Source of the DNA: Microcaldota archaeon | Lineage (GTDB): Archaea; Micrarchaeota; Micrarchaeia; Anstonellales; Anstonellaceae | Direction of reading: 5' to 3' | NCBI GenBank assembly: GCA_023248665.1 | Contig: JAHFEC010000029.1 | Location: 1-8,680 of the forward strand | Length of the DNA stretch: 8,680 nucleotides | Shown: positions 1 to 4,397 of the stretch, one piece after another | Layout: each line of letters begins with the position of its first letter | How positions within the stretch are numbered: position 1 is the stretch's first letter | Program-made: the position numbers and the translations under genes | Notes under the pieces: model-generated | What the model was told of the DNA's origin: nothing | Databases searched by the model: none | The model's input: only the letters and a program-made list of their open reading frames with translations

Positions 1-73
1 TCATGATCGGGACCAGGGCGATGCCCATGATGGCGATGGCGATCATGAATTCAGCCGAGGACTGCGCTCTCAT
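1..73 (-). CDS. Archaeal type IV pilin/archaellin-like protein, N-terminus only
   Basis: Only the first 24 codons lie in the window; the gene runs off the left edge. The protein begins MRAQSSAEFMIAIAIMGIA. A short basic start, a Q-S-S-A-E-F box and an unbroken hydrophobic stretch form the class III signal peptide of archaeal pilins and archaellin-like proteins. In that family a prepilin peptidase (EppA/PibD type) cuts just before the Gln, here between A3 and Q4, and the hydrophobic helix packs into a filament core. I chose the ATG at 73 over the in-frame ATG at 79 because a TATA-like box centred near 99 puts transcription start at about 73, which would make the mRNA leaderless. It is divergent from the gene at 258. 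Pilin, archaellin or another surface filament cannot be told apart from this fragment. Confidence 0.7.
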   Translation of the reverse strand, partial: MRAQSSAEFMIAIAIMGIALVPIM

Positions 74-92
74 GGCCATAGGAAGCCGGCGG

Positions 93-104
93 CATATTAA
101 AAGG
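93..104 (-). promoter_or_regulatory. TATA-box-like promoter of the pilin-like gene
   Basis: Read on the minus strand this is CCTTTTAATATG, an archaeal TATA-like box. Its centre lies about 26 nt before the ATG at 73, the usual TATA-to-start distance, so the transcript probably has little or no leader. The 105-186 stretch to its right is GC-rich and holds no gene I can support. Confidence 0.5.
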
Positions 105-186
105 ATTGCGCCGCCCGCCCGGCCATCTCGCTTTTCGCAAGGCTTCCGCCTCCCGCCGGAATCGGCCGGAAAGCCACCCTTTCGCC

Positions 187-197
187 GGTTTAAAAGG
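187..197 (+). promoter_or_regulatory. TATA-box-like promoter for the 258 gene
   Basis: GGTTTAAAAGG is a strong archaeal TATA-like box in a GC-rich surrounding. It predicts a transcription start near 217-219 and a leader of about 40 nt before the ATG at 258. With the box at 93-104 it forms a divergent promoter region. Confidence 0.5.
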
Positions 198-257
198 CAG
201 CCTCCCCGCCTATCTCGTTTGCTAAATTCCCGCAAAGGATTTGGCGGAAGTGAGGGA

Positions 258-515
258 ATGGAAGAGGAATCAACCGGCGATGCGGGGATGCCGGAACGCG
301 AAAGCGAAACGCCCGAAACCACCACGGCGGCCGGCCGGCAACCCGACTTCCGCGTGGTGCAGCCCGAATTCGACCCGCGCGAGAACAAGACGCTTTTCAA
401 GGACGTGGGCGCAATCTGGAAAAACGTTTCCCAGAAGACGGGCAAGGAATTCTTTACCCTCAAAATAGGCAAGCTTCGTTTGCTTGTTTTCCCGAATCAG
501 AAGTTAGTGCAGTAA
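258..515 (+). CDS. Small hypothetical protein, 85 aa
   Basis: The first 40 or so residues are acidic and low in complexity (rich in E, T, P, G), likely disordered. The C-terminal 40 residues look like a compact beta-rich unit, with the stretch FKDVGAIWKNVS, then a Lys/Phe-rich strand and a basic, hydrophobic end. The pattern 'AIWK...S...GKEFFTLKIGK' loosely recalls DUF736-type small proteins, but I would not assign the family on this. The ATG at 258 is chosen because it follows a purine-rich GAGGG; the open frame further upstream only overlaps the promoter and the divergent pilin gene. A later ATG at 288 is possible. It lies 40 nt ahead of radA on the same strand, so the two may be co-transcribed. 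Function unknown. Confidence 0.6.
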   Translation: MEEESTGDAGMPERESETPETTTAAGRQPDFRVVQPEFDPRENKTLFKDVGAIWKNVSQKTGKEFFTLKIGKLRLLVFPNQKLVQ

Positions 516-555
516 GCGGCAATAGATAAGGTAATATTATTGGATGGTGTTTGAT

Positions 556-1569
556 ATGGCGAAACGCGATGCAGAGATGGTGATGGAAATGGTGGAGAAG
601 GAAGAGAAAACCGAAAAAGCCACCAAAAAGCCCAAAGTGCTCGAGGACCTGCCGGGCATCGGCGACGTGACGGCCGAGAAATTGAGGCGGTCCGGATATG
701 TCGATTTCGAGAAGATCGCGGCCGCCAGCCCGCACGAGCTGGACGAGATTGCCGAAATCGGGGTGGAAACCGCCAAGAAAGCCATCTCCGCCGCGCGCGA
801 TGCGCTCGAGATGGGCTACGACACCGCCGACGTGATATTGGAGCGGCGCAAGCTGGTCTCGCGCGTCTCCACCGGCTCCAAGGAATTGGATGCGCTCATC
901 GGCGGCGGCGTGGAAACCATGGCCATCACCGAGGCGTTCGGCAAGTTCTCCTCCGGCAAGAGCCAGGTGGGATTCCAAGTGGCCGTCAACGTGCAGAAGC
1001 CCGCGCACGAAGGCGGCCTCGGCGAGGATTCGCAGGTGCTTTTCATCGACACCGAATCCACGTTCAGGCCCGAGCGCATTGTGCAGCTCGCGGAAGCCAA
1101 CGGGATGAATGCCGACAAGGTGCTCAAGCAGATCCACGTGGCCAAAGCCATCAACTCCGACCACCAGATGATCCTCGTGGACAAGGCCGACGAGATGATA
1201 CGCACCCACCCCATCCGGCTCATCGTGGTGGATTCGATGACCAGCCACTTCCGCTCGGATTACGTCGGACGGGGTGCATTGAGCGAGCGGCAGCAGAAGC
1301 TCAACAAGCACGTACACGCCCTGCAAAGGCTCGCGGACCAGTACAATCTGGCGATTTACATCACCAATCAGGTGATGGACAAGCCCGACATCATGTTCGG
1401 CGACCCGACGGTGCCCATCGGCGGGCACGTGCTGGCCCACGCCGCCACCTACCGCCTCTATTTCCGCAAAGGCAAGGAGGAGAAGCGCATCGCCCGACTG
1501 GTCGATTCGCCGTCGATGCCCGAAGGCGAGTGCGTGTTCAAGGTGACGCCAAAGGGAGTGACCGACTGA
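556..1569 (+). CDS. radA: DNA repair and recombination protein RadA
   Basis: RadA is the archaeal RecA/Rad51-family recombinase. It forms ATP-dependent filaments on single-stranded DNA and drives strand exchange. In this 337-aa protein a Lys/Glu-rich tail (1-27) precedes a helix-hairpin-helix domain (about 28-83, LPGIGDVTAEKL and EIAEIGVETAKKA). The ATPase core begins near 103 (RVSTGSKELD), with Walker A GKFSSGKS at 129-136, Walker B LIVVDS with the Asp at 226, and the family signatures TESTFRPERI, SHFRSDYVGRG and ITNQV. Length fits archaeal RadA (about 320-345 aa) and there is no intein. The usual F-x-x-A polymerisation motif reads Y88-D-T-A91. I prefer the ATG at 556 because GGTG lies 6 nt upstream; an in-frame ATG at 544 would add four residues. 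An AT box (TAATATTAT, 531-539) precedes it but is rather close to the start. The gene ends at a T-rich terminator. Confidence 0.96.
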   Translation: MAKRDAEMVMEMVEKEEKTEKATKKPKVLEDLPGIGDVTAEKLRRSGYVDFEKIAAASPHELDEIAEIGVETAKKAISAARDALEMGYDTADVILERRKLVSRVSTGSKELDALIGGGVETMAITEAFGKFSSGKSQVGFQVAVNVQKPAHEGGLGEDSQVLFIDTESTFRPERIVQLAEANGMNADKVLKQIHVAKAINSDHQMILVDKADEMIRTHPIRLIVVDSMTSHFRSDYVGRGALSERQQKLNKHVHALQRLADQYNLAIYITNQVMDKPDIMFGDPTVPIGGHVLAHAATYRLYFRKGKEEKRIARLVDSPSMPEGECVFKVTPKGVTD

Positions 1570-1593
1570 GAAGCGGACTGAAAAATCATTTTC

Positions 1594-1622
1594 GGCCCGG
1601 CGGCCTGCGTTTTTTCTTTTTC
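1594..1622 (+). terminator. radA terminator
   Basis: A short GGCC-CGGC-GGCC hairpin (1594-1605) is followed by a TTTTTTCTTTTT tract, 25 nt after the radA stop. The T tract alone would suit archaeal termination; the 4-bp stem is weak. Confidence 0.55.
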
Positions 1623-1633
1623 AATTCTTTGCT

Positions 1634-1670
1634 AAAAAAGAGGTTCCGGCCGTCGTTTTACGGCGGCCGG
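1634..1670 (-). terminator. Hairpin terminator of the 15-aa gene
   Basis: Ten-base arms at 1646-1655 and 1661-1670 (CCGGCCGTCG and CGGCGGCCGG, one G-T wobble) enclose a 5-base loop. On the minus strand the hairpin is followed by six Ts (1639-1634). It starts 8 nt after the stop of the small minus-strand gene, so it is oriented to end that transcript and converges with the radA terminator. Confidence 0.65.
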
Positions 1671-1678
1671 CAATCAAT

Positions 1679-1726
1679 TTACTTTCTTTTCTTCGACTTC
1701 TTGACTTTTGCCTTTTTCTTTGCCAT
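1679..1726 (-). CDS. 15-aa lysine-rich peptide (MAKKKAKVKKSKKRK)
   Basis: The frame encodes MAKKKAKVKKSKKRK and then TAA. Ten of 15 residues are basic and the peptide should carry a charge near +10, so RNA, ribosome or DNA contact is a reasonable inference, as for the tiny ribosomal protein eL41. It lacks the Arg/Trp-rich sequence of eL41, so I do not call it that. Support for a real gene: a perfect GGAGGT at 1737-1732, five bases from the ATG; a TATA-like box near 1783-1796; and a GC-rich hairpin plus T run right after the stop. It sits tail-to-tail with radA. The risk is that an AT-rich stretch in a GC-rich genome can yield a Lys-rich frame by chance; the signals around it argue against this. 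Confidence 0.6.
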   Translation of the reverse strand: MAKKKAKVKKSKKRK

Positions 1727-1782
1727 GCCCAACCTCCGTATCCGTCTGCGAGCGGTTCTTAATGCTTATCATACTCCGACAG

Positions 1783-1796
1783 GCTTTTATTATGAT
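1783..1796 (-). promoter_or_regulatory. TATA-like box upstream of the 15-aa gene
   Basis: On the minus strand this reads ATCATAATAAAAGC. It predicts a transcription start around 1763-1765 and a leader of roughly 40 nt carrying the GGAGGT site. The AT-rich surroundings make the exact box uncertain. Confidence 0.35.
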
Positions 1797-1850
1797 GTTT
1801 TTTGGAAAACTATTTTTTTCGTTTCTGTATCTTCCATAACTATCCCGTAT

Positions 1851-1868
1851 GGGCCCGGAACCGGGTCC
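1851..1868. repeat. Short inverted repeat ahead of the zinc-protein gene
   Basis: GGGCCCGG-AA-CCGGGTCC is an inverted repeat with 8-base arms, one G-T wobble and a 2-base centre. A run of seven Ts follows at 1883-1889. It lies in the 224-nt gap between two divergent genes (15-aa peptide on minus, zinc protein on plus). It could be an operator, or the hairpin of a short unseen transcript; no coding sequence supports either. Confidence 0.35.
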
Positions 1869-1882
1869 GCCAGTTCCGCTCG

Positions 1883-1910
1883 TTTTTTTAATTTCACCCT
1901 TCTTATAGTG
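1883..1910 (+). promoter_or_regulatory. Promoter region of the four-cysteine protein gene
   Basis: Two TATA-like candidates occur: TTTTTTTAATTTC (1883-1895) and CTTATAGTGG (1901-1910). Either places transcription start upstream of the GGTGAT site at 1941-1946. I cannot decide between them. Confidence 0.35.
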
Positions 1911-1950
1911 GCGCGACCAGAAAGCGAATCATGTTTGCAAGGTGATCGGT

Positions 1951-2169
1951 ATGGCGACTCTTGAATGCGAGAAATGCAAATGCGACATCAACAGCTACAA
2001 GGAACGCGTGCAGGTGCTGGATCCCATCGGGTTCACGCACACGTTCTGCAAGGCCTGCGGCGACGATTACCAGAAGAAGATCGATGCCTCCAACTCATCC
2101 ATCGCCGAGACGGGCAAGCTGGGGCACCTCCAAGGCACGCAAGCGGGCGGCAGCCACGTGCGGTTCTGA
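1951..2169 (+). CDS. Small four-cysteine protein, probable zinc finger, 72 aa
   Basis: Two CxxC pairs (C6-x2-C9 and C33-x2-C36, with an extra C11 and H30 nearby) in the first 40 residues suggest a single zinc-binding finger or treble clef. The C-terminal 30 residues are polar and probably flexible. Between the pairs is a short strand-rich stretch (YKERVQVLDPIGFTHTF). The ATG at 1951 is well supported by GGTGAT at 1941-1946, four bases upstream, matching the archaeal 16S tail. An in-frame GTG at 1942 would overlap that site and is less likely. The gene stands alone between a divergent micro-gene and the lipoprotein gene, with a T-run terminator just after it. A nucleic-acid or protein adaptor role is inference only; I do not recognise the family. 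Confidence 0.7.
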   Translation: MATLECEKCKCDINSYKERVQVLDPIGFTHTFCKACGDDYQKKIDASNSSIAETGKLGHLQGTQAGGSHVRF

Positions 2170-2170
2170 T

Positions 2171-2182
2171 CCGTTTTTTGGG
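2171..2182 (+). terminator. T-run terminator of the zinc-protein gene
   Basis: CCGTTTTTTGGG begins 2 nt after the stop. Archaeal RNA polymerase can stop at such T tracts without a hairpin. A T/C-rich tract follows in the 90-nt gap before the next gene. Confidence 0.4.
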
Positions 2183-2217
2183 CCGTCGCCCCTCTTTTCC
2201 CCAAATCAAACCCGTCT

Positions 2218-2256
2218 TCTTTTTATTCACCGTCCCGCATCTGTAGCCGAGGCGAT
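2218..2256 (+). promoter_or_regulatory. Promoter and RBS of the lipoprotein gene
   Basis: A TATA-like TCTTTTTATTC (2218-2228) predicts a start near 2250. GAGGCGAT at 2249-2256 resembles the GAGGTGAT Shine-Dalgarno with one mismatch, three bases before the ATG at 2260. The two predictions nearly overlap, so either the leader is very short or the true box lies elsewhere. Confidence 0.35.
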
Positions 2257-2259
2257 GTT

Positions 2260-3192
2260 ATGGATTACCGGGCCGCTCTGGCGGGCATCCTTTTTGTTTT
2301 CTCATCCCTGTTCATCATCGGATGCGTGGGGGGCGAAGGCCATCCTCCTCCCGATTGGGCGGAGGCACAGGGCACGTCTTTGGCTTGGATCCAGTCCCAG
2401 TCGCCTACTTATGCGTTCGACGGCATCTCCTCGTCGCTCAAGAGTTTTGGCTATACTTCCAGCCCCCCCTGTTGGAACGTGACCTACGCTTTCCAATCCG
2501 CCCATGCCGGCTACGGCAACCGCTCGGGGCTGATGCTCGCCGAGGTCATCACTTCGCACAACACCGCCATTCAAGTCTGCAACGGAACCGTCACCTCGGC
2601 CATCACCGACGGCGCGTTCGACGAGATGGGCGCCCGGCCTCTGGCGCCCGCGGCCAATGATTCGGATGCCACTCAAATCGCCAATCCCGCCTCGGTCCAT
2701 TGCATCCGTCAGGGCGGCACGCTCGTCATCCGCTCCGACGCGTCCGGCGAGGTCGGCTACTGCACCCTTCCCGACGGCACCCTATGCGAGGAATGGGCGT
2801 TCCTGCGCGGCGAATGCCCGGCCGTCGCCTCGGGCGCGGGCAACAAGACCTACGTGCACACCACGCCCAACTGCGTCATCAACTTCATGTGCATCCAGGG
2901 TACCGTCCCCTTCTCGGACGAGAAAGGCTGCGGCTGCGAGCCGGTCCCCGAAATGAGTGCCGAGTTGTGCAACGCGTCCGGCGGCCACTGGGCCCAGGTC
3001 GTGATCGACATCCGCCAGGCCTGCATGGACCGCGGCGAGACGAACTGCCCATACGTCCCGGCCTATCTGGCCCAGGTCTGCAAATGCGGCGGGATCGCCG
3101 GGTTCCAATGCCCGGCCGGCTATGCCTGCACCGATTATCGGCCCAGCCCCACCACGCCGGATGCGATGGGCACGTGCGCGCTGGTAAAATAA
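2260..3192 (+). CDS. Secreted cysteine-rich DUF333 lipoprotein
   Basis: This 310-aa protein is predicted to be exported. A hydrophobic signal (5-21) ends in a lipobox-like FIIGC with the lipid-accepting Cys at 22. Residues 33-128 form an N-terminal domain with motifs GYGNRSG, AEVITSHNTAIQV and DGAFDEM, a pattern I associate with proteins carrying DUF333. Residues 140-186 are a clear DUF333 domain (ANPASVHCIRQGG ... CTLPDGTLCEEWAF ... GEC). Residues 205-226 (CVINFMC ... PFSDEKGCGC) resemble the eight-cysteine-cluster motif. The C-terminal 274-306 segment (CKCGGIAGFQCPAGYAC ... DAMGTC) is another disulfide-type module. There are 18 cysteines besides Cys22 and six N-x-S/T sequons, fitting an extracellular, glycosylated, disulfide-bonded protein. 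Biochemical role unknown; old 'hemolysin' labels for DUF333 proteins should not be trusted. Confidence 0.85.
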   Translation: MDYRAALAGILFVFSSLFIIGCVGGEGHPPPDWAEAQGTSLAWIQSQSPTYAFDGISSSLKSFGYTSSPPCWNVTYAFQSAHAGYGNRSGLMLAEVITSHNTAIQVCNGTVTSAITDGAFDEMGARPLAPAANDSDATQIANPASVHCIRQGGTLVIRSDASGEVGYCTLPDGTLCEEWAFLRGECPAVASGAGNKTYVHTTPNCVINFMCIQGTVPFSDEKGCGCEPVPEMSAELCNASGGHWAQVVIDIRQACMDRGETNCPYVPAYLAQVCKCGGIAGFQCPAGYACTDYRPSPTTPDAMGTCALVK

Positions 3193-3195
3193 GTC

Positions 3196-3225
3196 CCGGC
3201 CGGGTTACGGACGGCCGGATTTTTT
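3196..3225. terminator. Bidirectional hairpin terminator between convergent genes
   Basis: Perfect 7-base arms CCGGCCG (3196-3202) and CGGCCGG (3212-3218) flank a 9-base loop and are followed on plus by ATTTTTT. On minus the hairpin is followed by a weaker T-rich stretch (TTATTTTA). It starts 3 nt after the lipoprotein stop and lies 8 nt beyond the CBS-protein stop at 3234, so it can serve both convergent genes. Confidence 0.7.
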
Positions 3226-3233
3226 ACGCTTTT

Positions 3234-4295
3234 CTAATTCCCCCGTTTTCCCATCCCAACGGTCTTGGTTTTGACCATCTGCGTGCGCACGCCGTCCAGC
3301 GCCGAGCGCACCGAGTCCATGATCGTGTAATCCGTCGCCGTGGCCCGCAGCATCCGGTCCCCGCGCAGGTGCGCCGAAGCCATGTATTCGCTGCCCACCT
3401 TCTTGATGTGGATGGCCAGCGCGTGCGCGCCAGCGCCCTTGCCCAGCTTCTTGAGCAGACCCTCGCCCAGTTCCATGATGTCCGGCGAGACGTCCTTGTC
3501 CAGGTCGTGTAGGCCGGAGACGAACACGCGCGTCTCGCCGCTCTCGTGCATCACGGTCTCGAAGACGTCCTTGGCGGTGAGGATGCCCACCGGCCGCAGG
3601 CCGTCGGTCACGATGAGGGCCGATACTTTCTTATCCAGCATCCGGCGGACGGCATCCGACATGCTCGCGCCCTGGGCGATGTTCTCCACATTTTTTCTCA
3701 TGAACGAGGAGACCGGCGCGTTGATCCCGTGCGGCCGCTCCGCCCGCTGCGGCATGCGGTCCTTGGGCTTGTCCATCGCCTTGAGCAGGTCGAACACGGA
3801 GATGATTCCGACGAGCTGGCCGTTCTCGACGACCGCGAGGCGGCGCACGTTGGACTTCTGCATCAGCGCGTGCACGAGGTTCACCGGGGCCGCGGCGTCC
3901 ACCGTCAGAATGGGGCTGGTCATGTGCTCGCGCACCTTGTGCCCGTGCAGGTGCCCGTCTTCGAGCAGCATGGACAGCAGCTCGAACCTCCCGATGGTGC
4001 CCAGCAGCCGGTCGCCCTCCATCACCGGCAGCGTCTTGAACCGGCCGGCGAAGAAGGCGTCGCAGATCTCGCCGATCGAGCCGGCGGACGAGATGACCGG
4101 CGTCTTGACCGCCACCTTGCCGCACCGCTCCCGGGCCACGTCGCTTTTGCGGGAGTGGACCTGCCGCTCGTCGAGCAGGCCGAGGTACTTCTTGTCGTCC
4201 ATCACCAGCACGCACTGGCCGGTGGACTGGATGAGCGAAAGCGCTTTGGAAACGGGCTCGAAATACTGGATGGTATTGGCTGGAGCAAGCTGCAT
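3234..4295 (-). CDS. Four-CBS-domain protein with C-terminal HPF/S30AE-like domain
   Basis: A 353-aa soluble protein. Residues 1-48, 62-112, 122-172 and 196-248 are four CBS repeats (two Bateman modules), recognisable from strands such as RRLAVVENGQLVGIISVFDLL and SALIVTDGLRPVGILTAKDVF. CBS pairs typically bind adenine nucleotides. Residues 256-345 follow the beta-alpha-beta-beta-beta-alpha pattern of the hibernation-promoting factor/RaiA (S30AE) fold: VFVSGLHD, a helix ending KKLGK, HALAIHIKKVG, EYMASAHLRG, RMLRATATD, then helix IMDSVRSALDGVRTQM and a basic tail. The likely role is nucleotide-sensitive binding or silencing of ribosomes; this is inference from the fusion. The ATG at 4295 has a perfect GGTGAT three bases upstream; a TTG at 4310 would overlap it. 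It is 102 nt downstream of argS on the same strand but has its own TATA box. Confidence 0.85.
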   Translation of the reverse strand: MQLAPANTIQYFEPVSKALSLIQSTGQCVLVMDDKKYLGLLDERQVHSRKSDVARERCGKVAVKTPVISSAGSIGEICDAFFAGRFKTLPVMEGDRLLGTIGRFELLSMLLEDGHLHGHKVREHMTSPILTVDAAAPVNLVHALMQKSNVRRLAVVENGQLVGIISVFDLLKAMDKPKDRMPQRAERPHGINAPVSSFMRKNVENIAQGASMSDAVRRMLDKKVSALIVTDGLRPVGILTAKDVFETVMHESGETRVFVSGLHDLDKDVSPDIMELGEGLLKKLGKGAGAHALAIHIKKVGSEYMASAHLRGDRMLRATATDYTIMDSVRSALDGVRTQMVKTKTVGMGKRGN

Positions 4296-4320
4296 CGGAT
4301 CACCGGACAAAAAAAGCGGG

Positions 4321-4334
4321 CAAGGTTTAAAACC
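4321..4334 (-). promoter_or_regulatory. TATA box of the CBS-HPF gene
   Basis: On minus this reads GGTTTTAAACCTTG. Its centre (about 4329) predicts transcription start near 4303, giving a leader of only about 8 nt that is essentially the GGTGAT site (4304-4299). A run of seven Ts (4315-4309) lies between box and start and might also end transcripts arriving from argS. Confidence 0.5.
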
Positions 4335-4397
4335 AAAAGCACCTGCAACCGTTTCAACACCGGCCGCCGGCGGGCCATGGCGCGCGTGCCCATCTTC

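Noticed and set aside
460..1440. Long open frame on the minus strand opposite radA (326 codons)
   Set aside because: It is the antisense shadow of a GC-rich gene; composition is His/Gly/Val-rich without motifs, and radA itself is certain.
1794..1844. Minus-strand 15-codon frame MEDTETKKIVFQKTS
   Set aside because: No convincing ribosome-binding site and it overlaps the TATA region of the Lys-rich micro-gene.
1530..1964. 144-codon plus-strand frame after radA
   Set aside because: Overlaps the radA end in another frame, both terminators and the AT-rich promoters; the Phe-rich translation is just T tracts and the antisense of the Lys-rich micro-gene.
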